A stretch of DNA of 64,000 nt. Origin: Aeromicrobium sp. PE09-221 (GTDB taxonomy: Bacteria > Actinomycetota > Actinomycetes > Propionibacteriales > Nocardioidaceae). The stretch covers positions 41,251 through 105,250 of the forward strand of contig NZ_MIJB01000015.1 of NCBI RefSeq assembly GCF_002174305.1, read 5' to 3'. Under the pieces are notes generated by a model. The model was not told the DNA's origin and made no database searches. It was given only the letters and a program-made list of their open reading frames with translations. The translations under genes were made by a program, and so were the position numbers. Shown here in pieces: positions 53,460 through 60,698 of this stretch. The number at the start of each line of letters is the position of its first letter. The stretch's first letter is position 1.

Positions 53460-54965
53460 TTATCCGCCGCTCGCCATGCCCGGCAACCAGGTGGCGATCT
53501 CGGGGAAGAAAATCAGCACCACGGTGACGACCAGTGCCATGGGCAGGAACCACAACGTCGCCGCGAACACGTCATTCAGGGTGATCGAATGGCCCTGGTT
53601 GACCTCGGGCTCACGGGTGATGGAGTGGATGATGAATGCCAGGATGCCGACGGGCGGCGTGACGACCGCGATCTCGGCCATGAAGACGGCGAACACGCCA
53701 TACCACAGCAGCGAGATGTCGAGGACCTCCAGCGTGGGGATCAGGATCGGGATGGTGAGGACCATCATCGCCAGTGGCTCCATGAAGGTGCCGAGGAGGA
53801 TGTAGACCGCCATCATCAGCAGCAGGAAGGTCACCCGGTTGAGGTTCATGGACTGAACGACCTCGGCGAATCCGTCACTGATACCCGTCAAGGTGAACAT
53901 GCGTGACAGAGCGGCGACACCGACGAGCATGAAGAAGATGGCGCCCACGCTGCTCACCGCACCCGTGGCCGCGTCCGCGATCGCGCGCAGCGGACCGGTG
54001 TTTCGGCGCCAGATGATCGCGACGACCAGTGACAGCAGCGCGGCCACCGCGCCCGCCTCGGTGGCGGTGAACACACCGGAGAACATGCCGAAGACGATGA
54101 CCGCGATCAGCACCGGCACGGGCCAGATACCCGCGAGGGTCCGCCATCGACTGAGCATCGGGCGAGGCTCGGTCACCACGACAGCATCGGGCTCCGCTGT
54201 AGCCCACCGGCTCGCGAAGATCATCAACATGATCGTGAACATCACCGCGACGAGGATGCCCGGTCCGACGCCCGCCAAGAGCTGCGGACCTACCGGCACC
54301 TCGGCGATACCGGCGTAGATGACCAGCAGAATGCTCGGCGGGATGAGTTGACCGGGCAGACCGGCGACGACCACCGAGCCGATGGCCAATCGCTTGTCGT
54401 AGCCGGCTTTGAGCATCTCGGGAATCCCGATGCGGGCGAGTGCATAGGTCGTGCCCACGGTGGAACCGCTTACTGCGGCCAGACCCGCTCCGGCGAGATT
54501 CGTCCCGACTGCGAGTCCACCGGGAAGCCGGCCCAGGAAGAGCCTGGCCGCATCGTAGATGCTCTCGGTCAGACCCGCGCGCCACAGCAGCAGGCCCATC
54601 AAGATGAACATCGGTACGACGCTCAGCGACCAGCTCGCGACCTCCCCGTACGGCAGGGTCGTCATGGTGCTCTCCACGAGGGCGCCACCACGAAGGGCGA
54701 ACATCCCCAGCATGGCCGGGATCAGCAGGGCCATCGCGACCGGCACACGCAAGAAGATGAGGCACAGCATCATGACGATGGCCATGCCACCGATCGCCTC
54801 GGGCACCAGCGGCAGGAACATCCCGATCGTGCTCAGGACGAGGAGGCCCATCGTGATGGTGAAGACGACCCACGATCGGCGACTGGAGATCGCCGGCGGG
54901 GGAGGCTGGGTTATCCCCGGCCCTCGGCTATCGGGGCCCTGGATCGGGTCGAGGTCGACGCTCAT
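53460..54965 (-). CDS. dctM: TRAP transporter large permease (DctM)
   Basis: The 501-residue membrane protein has about 12-13 hydrophobic segments, with hallmark stretches GMAIVMMLCLIFLRVPVAMAL, SWSLSVVPMFILMGLLLWRAGL, VSGSTVGTTYALARIGIPEM, GLPGQLIPPSILLVIYAGIAEVPVG and a terminal MAEIAVVTPPVG. DctM forms the ion-coupled translocation path for carboxylates. The start overlaps the DctQ stop (ATGA). Confidence 0.95.
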   Translation of the reverse strand: MSVDLDPIQGPDSRGPGITQPPPPAISSRRSWVVFTITMGLLVLSTIGMFLPLVPEAIGGMAIVMMLCLIFLRVPVAMALLIPAMLGMFALRGGALVESTMTTLPYGEVASWSLSVVPMFILMGLLLWRAGLTESIYDAARLFLGRLPGGLAVGTNLAGAGLAAVSGSTVGTTYALARIGIPEMLKAGYDKRLAIGSVVVAGLPGQLIPPSILLVIYAGIAEVPVGPQLLAGVGPGILVAVMFTIMLMIFASRWATAEPDAVVVTEPRPMLSRWRTLAGIWPVPVLIAVIVFGMFSGVFTATEAGAVAALLSLVVAIIWRRNTGPLRAIADAATGAVSSVGAIFFMLVGVAALSRMFTLTGISDGFAEVVQSMNLNRVTFLLLMMAVYILLGTFMEPLAMMVLTIPILIPTLEVLDISLLWYGVFAVFMAEIAVVTPPVGILAFIIHSITREPEVNQGHSITLNDVFAATLWFLPMALVVTVVLIFFPEIATWLPGMASGG

Positions 54966-55486
54966 GACGCACTCCCGTGTGCTTCGGCCGCTTCCTCATC
55001 CCGGAGAACGGCCCGGGCGGCGGCGAGGTAGAACTGGATGGTCAGCGAGCCGAAGGCGATGGGCGCCAGGAAATACGGCGGCCAAGCCGGCATGTCGCTC
55101 ACACCGGCGGTCCGCCGGATCTCGAAGGAGTGCAGCGCCTCCTGCAGGCCGAACCAGGCGAATCCCGCGCACACGGTGCCGACCACGACAGCCGAGACGG
55201 CTCGCACCCACCGCTTGGTGACCTGCGGGAGCATCTCGTAGATGAGGTCCGCACTGACATGCTGTCCGCGTCGTTGCGCGGCGATGAAGCCCAGGAAGGC
55301 GATGACCGGGAGGTACCAGTACTGGGTGATCTCCAGGGTGTTCGACAAGGGCGCGGACCAGAAGGCCCGCATGATGGCATTCAGCGAGATGTGCACCATC
55401 ATCGCGAAGGTCAAGACGACAGCGGGGACCTCGATGAATAGATCGAGGTTGAGACGACGCGGACGCGCGTCGATGGACAGACTCAT
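54962..55486 (-). CDS. dctQ: TRAP transporter small permease (DctQ)
   Basis: The 174-residue protein has four predicted membrane helices and the DctQ features LEITQYWYLPVIAFLGFIAAQRRGQHVSADLIYEMLP. ATG 55486 (MSLSIDARPR) gives the standard short cytoplasmic lead. Between it and dctP lies a strong hairpin, so expression of the binding protein may exceed that of the membrane parts. Confidence 0.92.
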   Translation of the reverse strand: MSLSIDARPRRLNLDLFIEVPAVVLTFAMMVHISLNAIMRAFWSAPLSNTLEITQYWYLPVIAFLGFIAAQRRGQHVSADLIYEMLPQVTKRWVRAVSAVVVGTVCAGFAWFGLQEALHSFEIRRTAGVSDMPAWPPYFLAPIAFGSLTIQFYLAAARAVLRDEEAAEAHGSAS

Positions 55487-55509
55487 CACCCTACTCCTCG
55501 GTGAGGGGG

Positions 55510-55544
55510 GCGGATGGTCGCCGACCTCGTCGGCGACCATCCGC
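55510..55544. promoter_or_regulatory. Perfect 16-bp intercistronic hairpin between dctP and dctQ
   Basis: GCGGATGGTCGCCGAC (55510-55525) pairs exactly with GTCGGCGACCATCCGC (55529-55544), with a CTC loop. It fills the 63-base gap between dctP stop (55550) and dctQ start (55486). It could be a leaky terminator or an mRNA-stabilising element that gives excess dctP. Confidence 0.75.
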
Positions 55545-55549
55545 ACCGA

Positions 55550-56839
55550 TCATGATGGACGGTGCTCCGCGAACGTGTCGTCGAGAAGCTTCTGCAGGAA
55601 CGGCTCGATGTCGACCGCATCCTCGCTGTACCAGGTGCTGAAGTCCTCGTAACCGACCTCGTCGGTGTAACCGAGCTCCTCGCTCACGATCTCCAGCCAC
55701 TCATCGGCGGCCTCCTGCACGCGCTCGATGAATCCGTCACCATCGTCGAGGGCGGGCGAGTCGCTCACCTGGTCGAGGAGATCCTCGTTCGCGGCCCGCA
55801 AGGACTCACGTGCTTCCTCGTCGAAGGTCGCGAAGGATCCGCCGGCCTCGATGATGGCTCCCACTCCCTCGACCGTGTTGGGCCAGATCTTCCCGGTGAT
55901 GTTCTCGCCGACGAAGACGCCGAGGCGATCCCAGAAGAGCTGCTGCGCCACGAGGGGAAGAGTCTCCCAGGTCGCCTTGCTGAAGGCCATGCCGCCCGGG
56001 CCGGGGGAGAAACTGGCTTCGTCGTCGAAGACCGCATAGGGCACCGCCGGCAGGAACCCGCCCAGCACTGCCACCGTCAGCGTGGCGCTCGCGCATCCCA
56101 CGACTCCGCGCTCGAGGCTCTCATAGAGCTCGGTATAGGCGACCGACACCGGCGACCCGTCGAGGCCTTCGATCTGCTTGCTATTCGCCGAGCCAGTGGC
56201 GCTGACGGTCTGCCCGGAGATCTCTGCCTTGGTCGTCCTCGGCTGACTGCAGAAGAAGCCCTGAGCACCGGAGTTGTAGACCGGCACGAGGGGGACCAAG
56301 CCGTGATCGTCCCACTCCTGCATGATCTCCGGGGTGTTGAAGGCGACCTCGTTCGGCCAGGCATTCGACTGCAGGGCACCCACCACAGGGCTCTGCTTGG
56401 AGAGGAAACCGGTCTCGATCAAAGCCACGGTCGCTGGATACTCCGAGGGCTCGTAGATCGGCAGCACCTGACCGAGATCCAGGCGGCCGTCGTTCAGCGC
56501 GTCGTCGATCTCGGCAGGTTCTGCCACCGCATTCGCGTAGGCGATGTCGAAGGTGATCTTCCCCCCGGACCACTCCTCGACCGATGCCAGATAGTCCTCG
56601 ACATTCTTTCCGGTGATCGAGCCCTTCGGCGCCGGCGACTGGGTGCGGATCGTGATCGGATCGACGTCCTCGAAAGCGGCGATGTAGTCCTCCTTCGATG
56701 CACCGGGCTCGATTCCGTCACCTCCGGCCGAGCCGCCGCTTCCTCCTTGCTCAGCGCAGGCGCTGAGCGTGACCACGCTGGCAGCTGCGAGCGTGGCGAA
56801 GAGGCGCTTGGACCTTCGAGTTGTACGCATAGCGATCAT
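55550..56839 (-). CDS. dctP: TRAP transporter substrate-binding lipoprotein (DctP)
   Basis: The 429-residue protein begins with a lipoprotein signal: basic n-region RTTRRSKR, hydrophobic core LFATLAAASVVTL and lipobox LSAC with Cys28. The mature part is a periplasmic-type binding protein (NVEDYLASVEEWSGGKITFDIAYANA, and AEISGQTVSATG) of the DctP family, which captures carboxylates and passes them to DctQM. ATG 56839 has GGAG upstream. It is the first gene of the 12-gene operon. Its promoter includes the GATGCATAT-type box at 56903. Confidence 0.93.
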   Translation of the reverse strand: MIAMRTTRRSKRLFATLAAASVVTLSACAEQGGSGGSAGGDGIEPGASKEDYIAAFEDVDPITIRTQSPAPKGSITGKNVEDYLASVEEWSGGKITFDIAYANAVAEPAEIDDALNDGRLDLGQVLPIYEPSEYPATVALIETGFLSKQSPVVGALQSNAWPNEVAFNTPEIMQEWDDHGLVPLVPVYNSGAQGFFCSQPRTTKAEISGQTVSATGSANSKQIEGLDGSPVSVAYTELYESLERGVVGCASATLTVAVLGGFLPAVPYAVFDDEASFSPGPGGMAFSKATWETLPLVAQQLFWDRLGVFVGENITGKIWPNTVEGVGAIIEAGGSFATFDEEARESLRAANEDLLDQVSDSPALDDGDGFIERVQEAADEWLEIVSEELGYTDEVGYEDFSTWYSEDAVDIEPFLQKLLDDTFAEHRPS

Positions 56840-56902
56840 GTCGTCTCCGTTAGTTATCGGCATCTGGGCCGTGACCTGCATCTCGTGACCCCCATCACAG
56901 GA

Positions 56903-56916
56903 CATGCATATCATTC
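56903..56916. promoter_or_regulatory. GATGCATATCATT-type box upstream of the TRAP operon
   Basis: CATGCATATCATTC matches the boxes at 16242, 20085 and 30364. It lies 64-77 bases before the dctP start. This links import of the substrate to the BVMO, LLM and gntR units. Confidence 0.6.
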
Positions 56917-57017
56917 GCCTAGATTCGCTGACAGTCAAGTTTCTCGACGAAAGTTCCTCCGAAGCGGGCGTGATCCTCGCCGGCGGCACCCTGCCGACCA
57001 ACCGATCACGGCTTCGT

Positions 57018-57032
57018 ATTGCTGATAATGAA
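57018..57032. promoter_or_regulatory. TTGATGATCAGCAAT-like box upstream of ferredoxin reductase
   Basis: ATTGCTGATAATGAA, the reverse complement TTCATTATCAGCAAT, matches 13 of 15 positions of the sites at 30465 and 36224. It lies 48-62 bases before the ferredoxin reductase GTG. The two box types thus face opposite directions in one 240-base gap. Confidence 0.55.
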
Positions 57033-57079
57033 ATGTACCATCTAGAGTGATGCGGGACACATGCCACCAGGAGGATGCC

Positions 57080-58300
57080 GTGAACGCCCATACCGTGATC
57101 GTCGGAGGCGGGATCTCCTCGATCCGTCTCGCCGAGCGGCTTCGCCGAGCAGGCGACGAAGACCCCATCACGATCGTCTCGGAGGAGACCGGCCTCGTCT
57201 ACGACCGACCGCCACTGTCGAAGAGCGTGCTGCTCGACACCGAGCCGAAGAGACCTGACCTGACAACTGCCGCGGCCCTGGAAGACCTCGCCGTGCGCGT
57301 CATCGACGGACGCCGCGCCGTAAGGCTCGATCGAGCCCACCGACACGTCGAGCTCGAAAGCGGCGAGAGACTCCCCTATGAGGACCTCGTGATCGCGACC
57401 GGTTCGCGACCCCGCCGACTACCCGTGCTCGACGGTGTCAACCCCCACTACCTGCGTACCTGGACCGATGCGCTGGCCCTGCGCAAGGCCGTGCGCGGCG
57501 CCGCCCGGGTCGGCATCGTCGGCGCAGGCGTCCTCGGCCTCGAGATCGCGGCGACCAGCCGCGCGCTGGGCTGCGAGGTCGTCGTCATCGACACCGCACC
57601 GCGCGTCCTCGCCCGGCTCGGCGGCCAAGATCTCAGCGACCCCGTCCTCGCGCTACACCGCGACCACGGGGTGCGATTCCATCTCGACACCGGCATCGAG
57701 GCGGCGTCCAGGGATGCCAATGGGGCTATCACGCTACGGCTCACCGACGGCACCGAGCGCGCAGTCGACGTGCTCGTCGTGGCTGCCGGCGCCGTTCCGG
57801 TCACAGACTGGTTGGAGAACAGCGGGCTCGCCGGTCACGACGGCGTGGAGACCGACGGCGGCTGCCGCACCATCGACGATCGTGTCTACGCGATCGGCGA
57901 TGTCGCCCGTGTCGAACGTCACCCCGGCCGACACCAGCGCCTCGAACATTGGACCAATGCGAGCGACACCGCCACAATCGCCGCTCGCAATATCCTGGCT
58001 CGGCGACGCGGAGAGGACCTGAGCACACTCACGGAGTTGCCCTATGTCTGGAGCGACCAGTACGACGTGAAACTCCAGATCCTCGGCCGTCTCGATGCCG
58101 ACAGCCGGCTGCTCCCGGCGGTCGATGACCCCGAGACGGGGCGTTGGCTGCGTCTGGCGGCCCGGGGCCAGGAGGTCACCGGGGTCGTCGGCTGGAACAT
58201 GCCCGCCGCGGTCAACCGCTGCCGAGCGGCGCTCATGGCCGCTACCCCCGTCCACGAACTGTTGGAGACCGCACCCTGGGAGAGGAAGATCCGAGGATGA
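57080..58300 (+). CDS. Ferredoxin reductase (NAD(P)H:FAD oxidoreductase)
   Basis: The 406-residue flavoprotein belongs to the rubredoxin/ferredoxin reductase family (CamA/BphA4 type). It has VIVGGGISSIRLAERLR at the N-terminal FAD site, LVYDRPPLSKS, IATGSRPRRLP, an NAD-binding VGIVGAGVLGLEIAATSRALG and VYAIGDVARV. GTG 57080 follows CAGGAGG. It probably reduces the P450 ferredoxin across the divergent promoter. It is the first of three plus-strand genes with overlapping or touching ends. Confidence 0.93.
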   Translation: MNAHTVIVGGGISSIRLAERLRRAGDEDPITIVSEETGLVYDRPPLSKSVLLDTEPKRPDLTTAAALEDLAVRVIDGRRAVRLDRAHRHVELESGERLPYEDLVIATGSRPRRLPVLDGVNPHYLRTWTDALALRKAVRGAARVGIVGAGVLGLEIAATSRALGCEVVVIDTAPRVLARLGGQDLSDPVLALHRDHGVRFHLDTGIEAASRDANGAITLRLTDGTERAVDVLVVAAGAVPVTDWLENSGLAGHDGVETDGGCRTIDDRVYAIGDVARVERHPGRHQRLEHWTNASDTATIAARNILARRRGEDLSTLTELPYVWSDQYDVKLQILGRLDADSRLLPAVDDPETGRWLRLAARGQEVTGVVGWNMPAAVNRCRAALMAATPVHELLETAPWERKIRG

Positions 58301-58737
58301 CCGACGACCTGCACGCCCGCATCGACCGGCTCGAACGACACGAGCTCGCCCGCTCGATGGCCGCCGCCTATGCGGTGACCGTCGACGAGGGCGACCCCGC
58401 CCGGATCGCGGCGCTGTTCGCACCCGATGGCACCCTGACCATCCCCAGCGGCACCTTGCAGGGGCGTGAGGAGATCGCCGCGTTCTATGCCGAACGGGTG
58501 GCTGATGCCGATCGACGGCACTTCGTCACCAATGTCGCGACCCACGCGACCGACTCCGCGACGACCATCAGCGTCAGCGCGTATTTCCTCTACACGAGCC
58601 GCGAGCCGGACCGCTCAGCACTCGGCTGGGGACGCTACGACGATCTCATCGACGCCTCCAGGACCACACCCTTGTTGCTCGCCAAGACGATCACACCAGC
58701 GGTCTTCACCGATCTCGAGGAGGGTTGGCCCTCGTGA
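58297..58737 (+). CDS. SnoaL-like / NTF2-fold protein
   Basis: This is a 146-residue protein of the NTF2-like fold with an N-terminal helix (RIDRLERHELARSMAAAYAVTVDEGD) and the ARIAALFAPDGTLTIPSG core. Such proteins include polyketide cyclases and ring-hydroxylating small subunits, but no catalytic set is obvious. It overlaps the ferredoxin reductase stop (ATGA) and the OYE start, suggesting a shared function with them. It may be a limonene-epoxide-hydrolase-like or isomerase-type enzyme. Confidence 0.75.
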   Translation: MTDDLHARIDRLERHELARSMAAAYAVTVDEGDPARIAALFAPDGTLTIPSGTLQGREEIAAFYAERVADADRRHFVTNVATHATDSATTISVSAYFLYTSREPDRSALGWGRYDDLIDASRTTPLLLAKTITPAVFTDLEEGWPS

Positions 58738-60698
58738 CTGAGGTCTTCGCGCGGCTGTTCAGCCCCCTGACGGTGGGTCGGACAAGGTTGAAGAATCGGG
58801 TGGTGCTGACCCCTCACGCCCACGTCGTCAGCTCGCTCTGGGGCACGGAGGACGATGCCCGCGGCCATATCGCCTATTGGCGGGCCAGGACAGACGCCGC
58901 CTGGATCGACGGGGTATCGGCACATGTCCGCAACCGAGTTCCCCCCGGTTTCGAGCCCAGTGGGATCGGCGCACAGATCCCCGGCCACTTCAGGACCCCG
59001 TTCTTCATGGATCGTGTCGGCGAGCTCGCTGAGACGGTGCATGCGGATGGCACGATCCTGACCGTACAGATGATCCTGCAAGGCGGAATGCCCCATGGTC
59101 CATCAGCAGGACTCAGCGGCCCCACAACCCACCTCGTGTCCCATCCGATGACACCTGCCGATATCGGCTACTTCGTGGAGGAGTACGCCTTCAGCGCGTC
59201 CCAGGCGATCGCCGCCGGTGCCGACGGCGTCGAACTGCACCTGAACCACGACGACATGCTCGAGTGGTTCATCTCCCCGCTCACGAATCACCGGACCGAC
59301 GAGTTCGGCGGGTCGATGGCCGGCAGACTCGAGTTCCCCCGTCGCATCATCGACGCGATCCGGGCCGCGATCGGACCCAAGCCGCTCGTCGGCATCCGCT
59401 TCACTCTGCGCGAGGACGAGCCAGGTGGTTATCAGGAGGAGCACGGTGCTCATCTCGTGAGCGAGCTCGAACGGCTGACCGCCATCGACTATGTGAGCGT
59501 CACCTGGGGAAGCCCCTGGGGAAATCCGAGCTACATCCAAGCCCAGCAGCACCCACCCGCTCCTGGGGCGGTCTTCACCGGAGCATTGCGAGCCGCGACG
59601 CGGTTGCCGATCGTTTACACGGGTCGCGTGAACAGTCCCCAGGTCGCCGAGCGGGTCTTGGCAGATGGGCACGCGGACCTGGTCGGAATGGCGCGAGCGA
59701 TCCTCGCCGATCCCGAGCTGCTCTCCAAGGCCCGCGAAGGACGCGCCAACGAGATCCGGCCCTGCGTGGCCGGCAATGAGTGCATCAACCGACGGGTGGT
59801 GGAGAACCTCCCCTTCTCGTGTGCGGTCAACCCCGTCGCGGCCCGCGAGCATCACCCCCTTCCCTCGCCGGCGGCCTCTCCGCGGCGCATCCTGGTGGTC
59901 GGCGGCGGACCGGCAGGCCTCGAGGTCGCCGCCCGAGCAGCCGGCCGAGGACATGACGTCGAGTTGTGGGAGAGCAACCCTCATCTGGGCGGACAGCTCG
60001 CCGTGGCCGCACGCGCCCCCGGGCACGAGGACTATCGTCGCTACCTGCGCTGGCACGCCGACGAGGCGAGACGCCGTGGCGTCCGCATTCACACCGAGCG
60101 CGCCGGCGAGCCCGACGGCGTACTCGCCTACGGAGCCGACACTGTGGTGATCGCGACGGGCGCGACGCCGCGGCGCCCGACGGTGCCGGGCTTCGACCTC
60201 CCCGGTGTCGTGCTCTCGACCGATGTGCTTGAGGGAACCGCAACGCTGCCCGACGGGCCGGTGCTCGTGGTCGCCGAGGACGATCATCTGCCGCCGCTGG
60301 CCGTGGCGGATCATCTCGCTAACGTGCTCGGCCACGATGCCACCCTGGTGGTCTCCACCTCGGGGCCAGCTCCGCTGCTCAGCCGCTACTCGCTCGGCAG
60401 CGCACTGGCCCGTCTCGACGAAGGCGGGGTACGTCTCCTCAGCGACCGTGCCGTCACCGGGGTCGAAAGCACACCCGAGGGGCTCCAGGTCATCGGTCGG
60501 CACGTCTACTCCGGACGCGAACGATCGCTCGGCACCTTCGCCGCGGTGGTACTGTCCTGCGGCGCGGTGCCGCGAACAGGTCTCGCCTCTGCCCTCGAAG
60601 GACGGCACCCAGATGTCCACGTGCTGGGCGACGCGTTCGCGCCCCGACGTCTCGTATGGGCGACGCGTCAGGCCTATGACTTGGCTCTGATGCTCTGA
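58734..60698 (+). CDS. Old yellow enzyme / flavoprotein fusion (dienoyl-CoA reductase, TMADH-like)
   Basis: The 654-residue protein joins an FMN-binding OYE barrel (FSPLTVGRTRLKNRVVLTPHAHV, GADGVELHLNHDDMLEWFISPLTNHRTDEFGGS) to a C-terminal FAD/NAD(P) domain (ILVVGGGPAGLEVAARAAGRGHDVELWE). The [4Fe-4S] loop reads C344-V-A-G347-N-E-C350 then C363, whereas trimethylamine dehydrogenase-type loops have Cys at the position of G347. The GTG at 58734 has GAGGAGGG nine bases before it. It could reduce an enone or a dienoyl-CoA. The last 25 bases overlap the converging pab gene. Confidence 0.88.
   Translation: MTEVFARLFSPLTVGRTRLKNRVVLTPHAHVVSSLWGTEDDARGHIAYWRARTDAAWIDGVSAHVRNRVPPGFEPSGIGAQIPGHFRTPFFMDRVGELAETVHADGTILTVQMILQGGMPHGPSAGLSGPTTHLVSHPMTPADIGYFVEEYAFSASQAIAAGADGVELHLNHDDMLEWFISPLTNHRTDEFGGSMAGRLEFPRRIIDAIRAAIGPKPLVGIRFTLREDEPGGYQEEHGAHLVSELERLTAIDYVSVTWGSPWGNPSYIQAQQHPPAPGAVFTGALRAATRLPIVYTGRVNSPQVAERVLADGHADLVGMARAILADPELLSKAREGRANEIRPCVAGNECINRRVVENLPFSCAVNPVAAREHHPLPSPAASPRRILVVGGGPAGLEVAARAAGRGHDVELWESNPHLGGQLAVAARAPGHEDYRRYLRWHADEARRRGVRIHTERAGEPDGVLAYGADTVVIATGATPRRPTVPGFDLPGVVLSTDVLEGTATLPDGPVLVVAEDDHLPPLAVADHLANVLGHDATLVVSTSGPAPLLSRYSLGSALARLDEGGVRLLSDRAVTGVESTPEGLQVIGRHVYSGRERSLGTFAAVVLSCGAVPRTGLASALEGRHPDVHVLGDAFAPRRLVWATRQAYDLALML

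Noticed and set aside
55562..57025. A 487-codon plus-strand frame opposite dctP
   Set aside because: The sense strand encodes a lipoprotein with a clear lipobox and DctP features; the antisense translation is low-complexity.
59103..60620. A 505-codon minus-strand frame opposite the old yellow enzyme gene
   Set aside because: The sense frame has complete FMN and FAD domains; the antisense reading has no identifiable motif.
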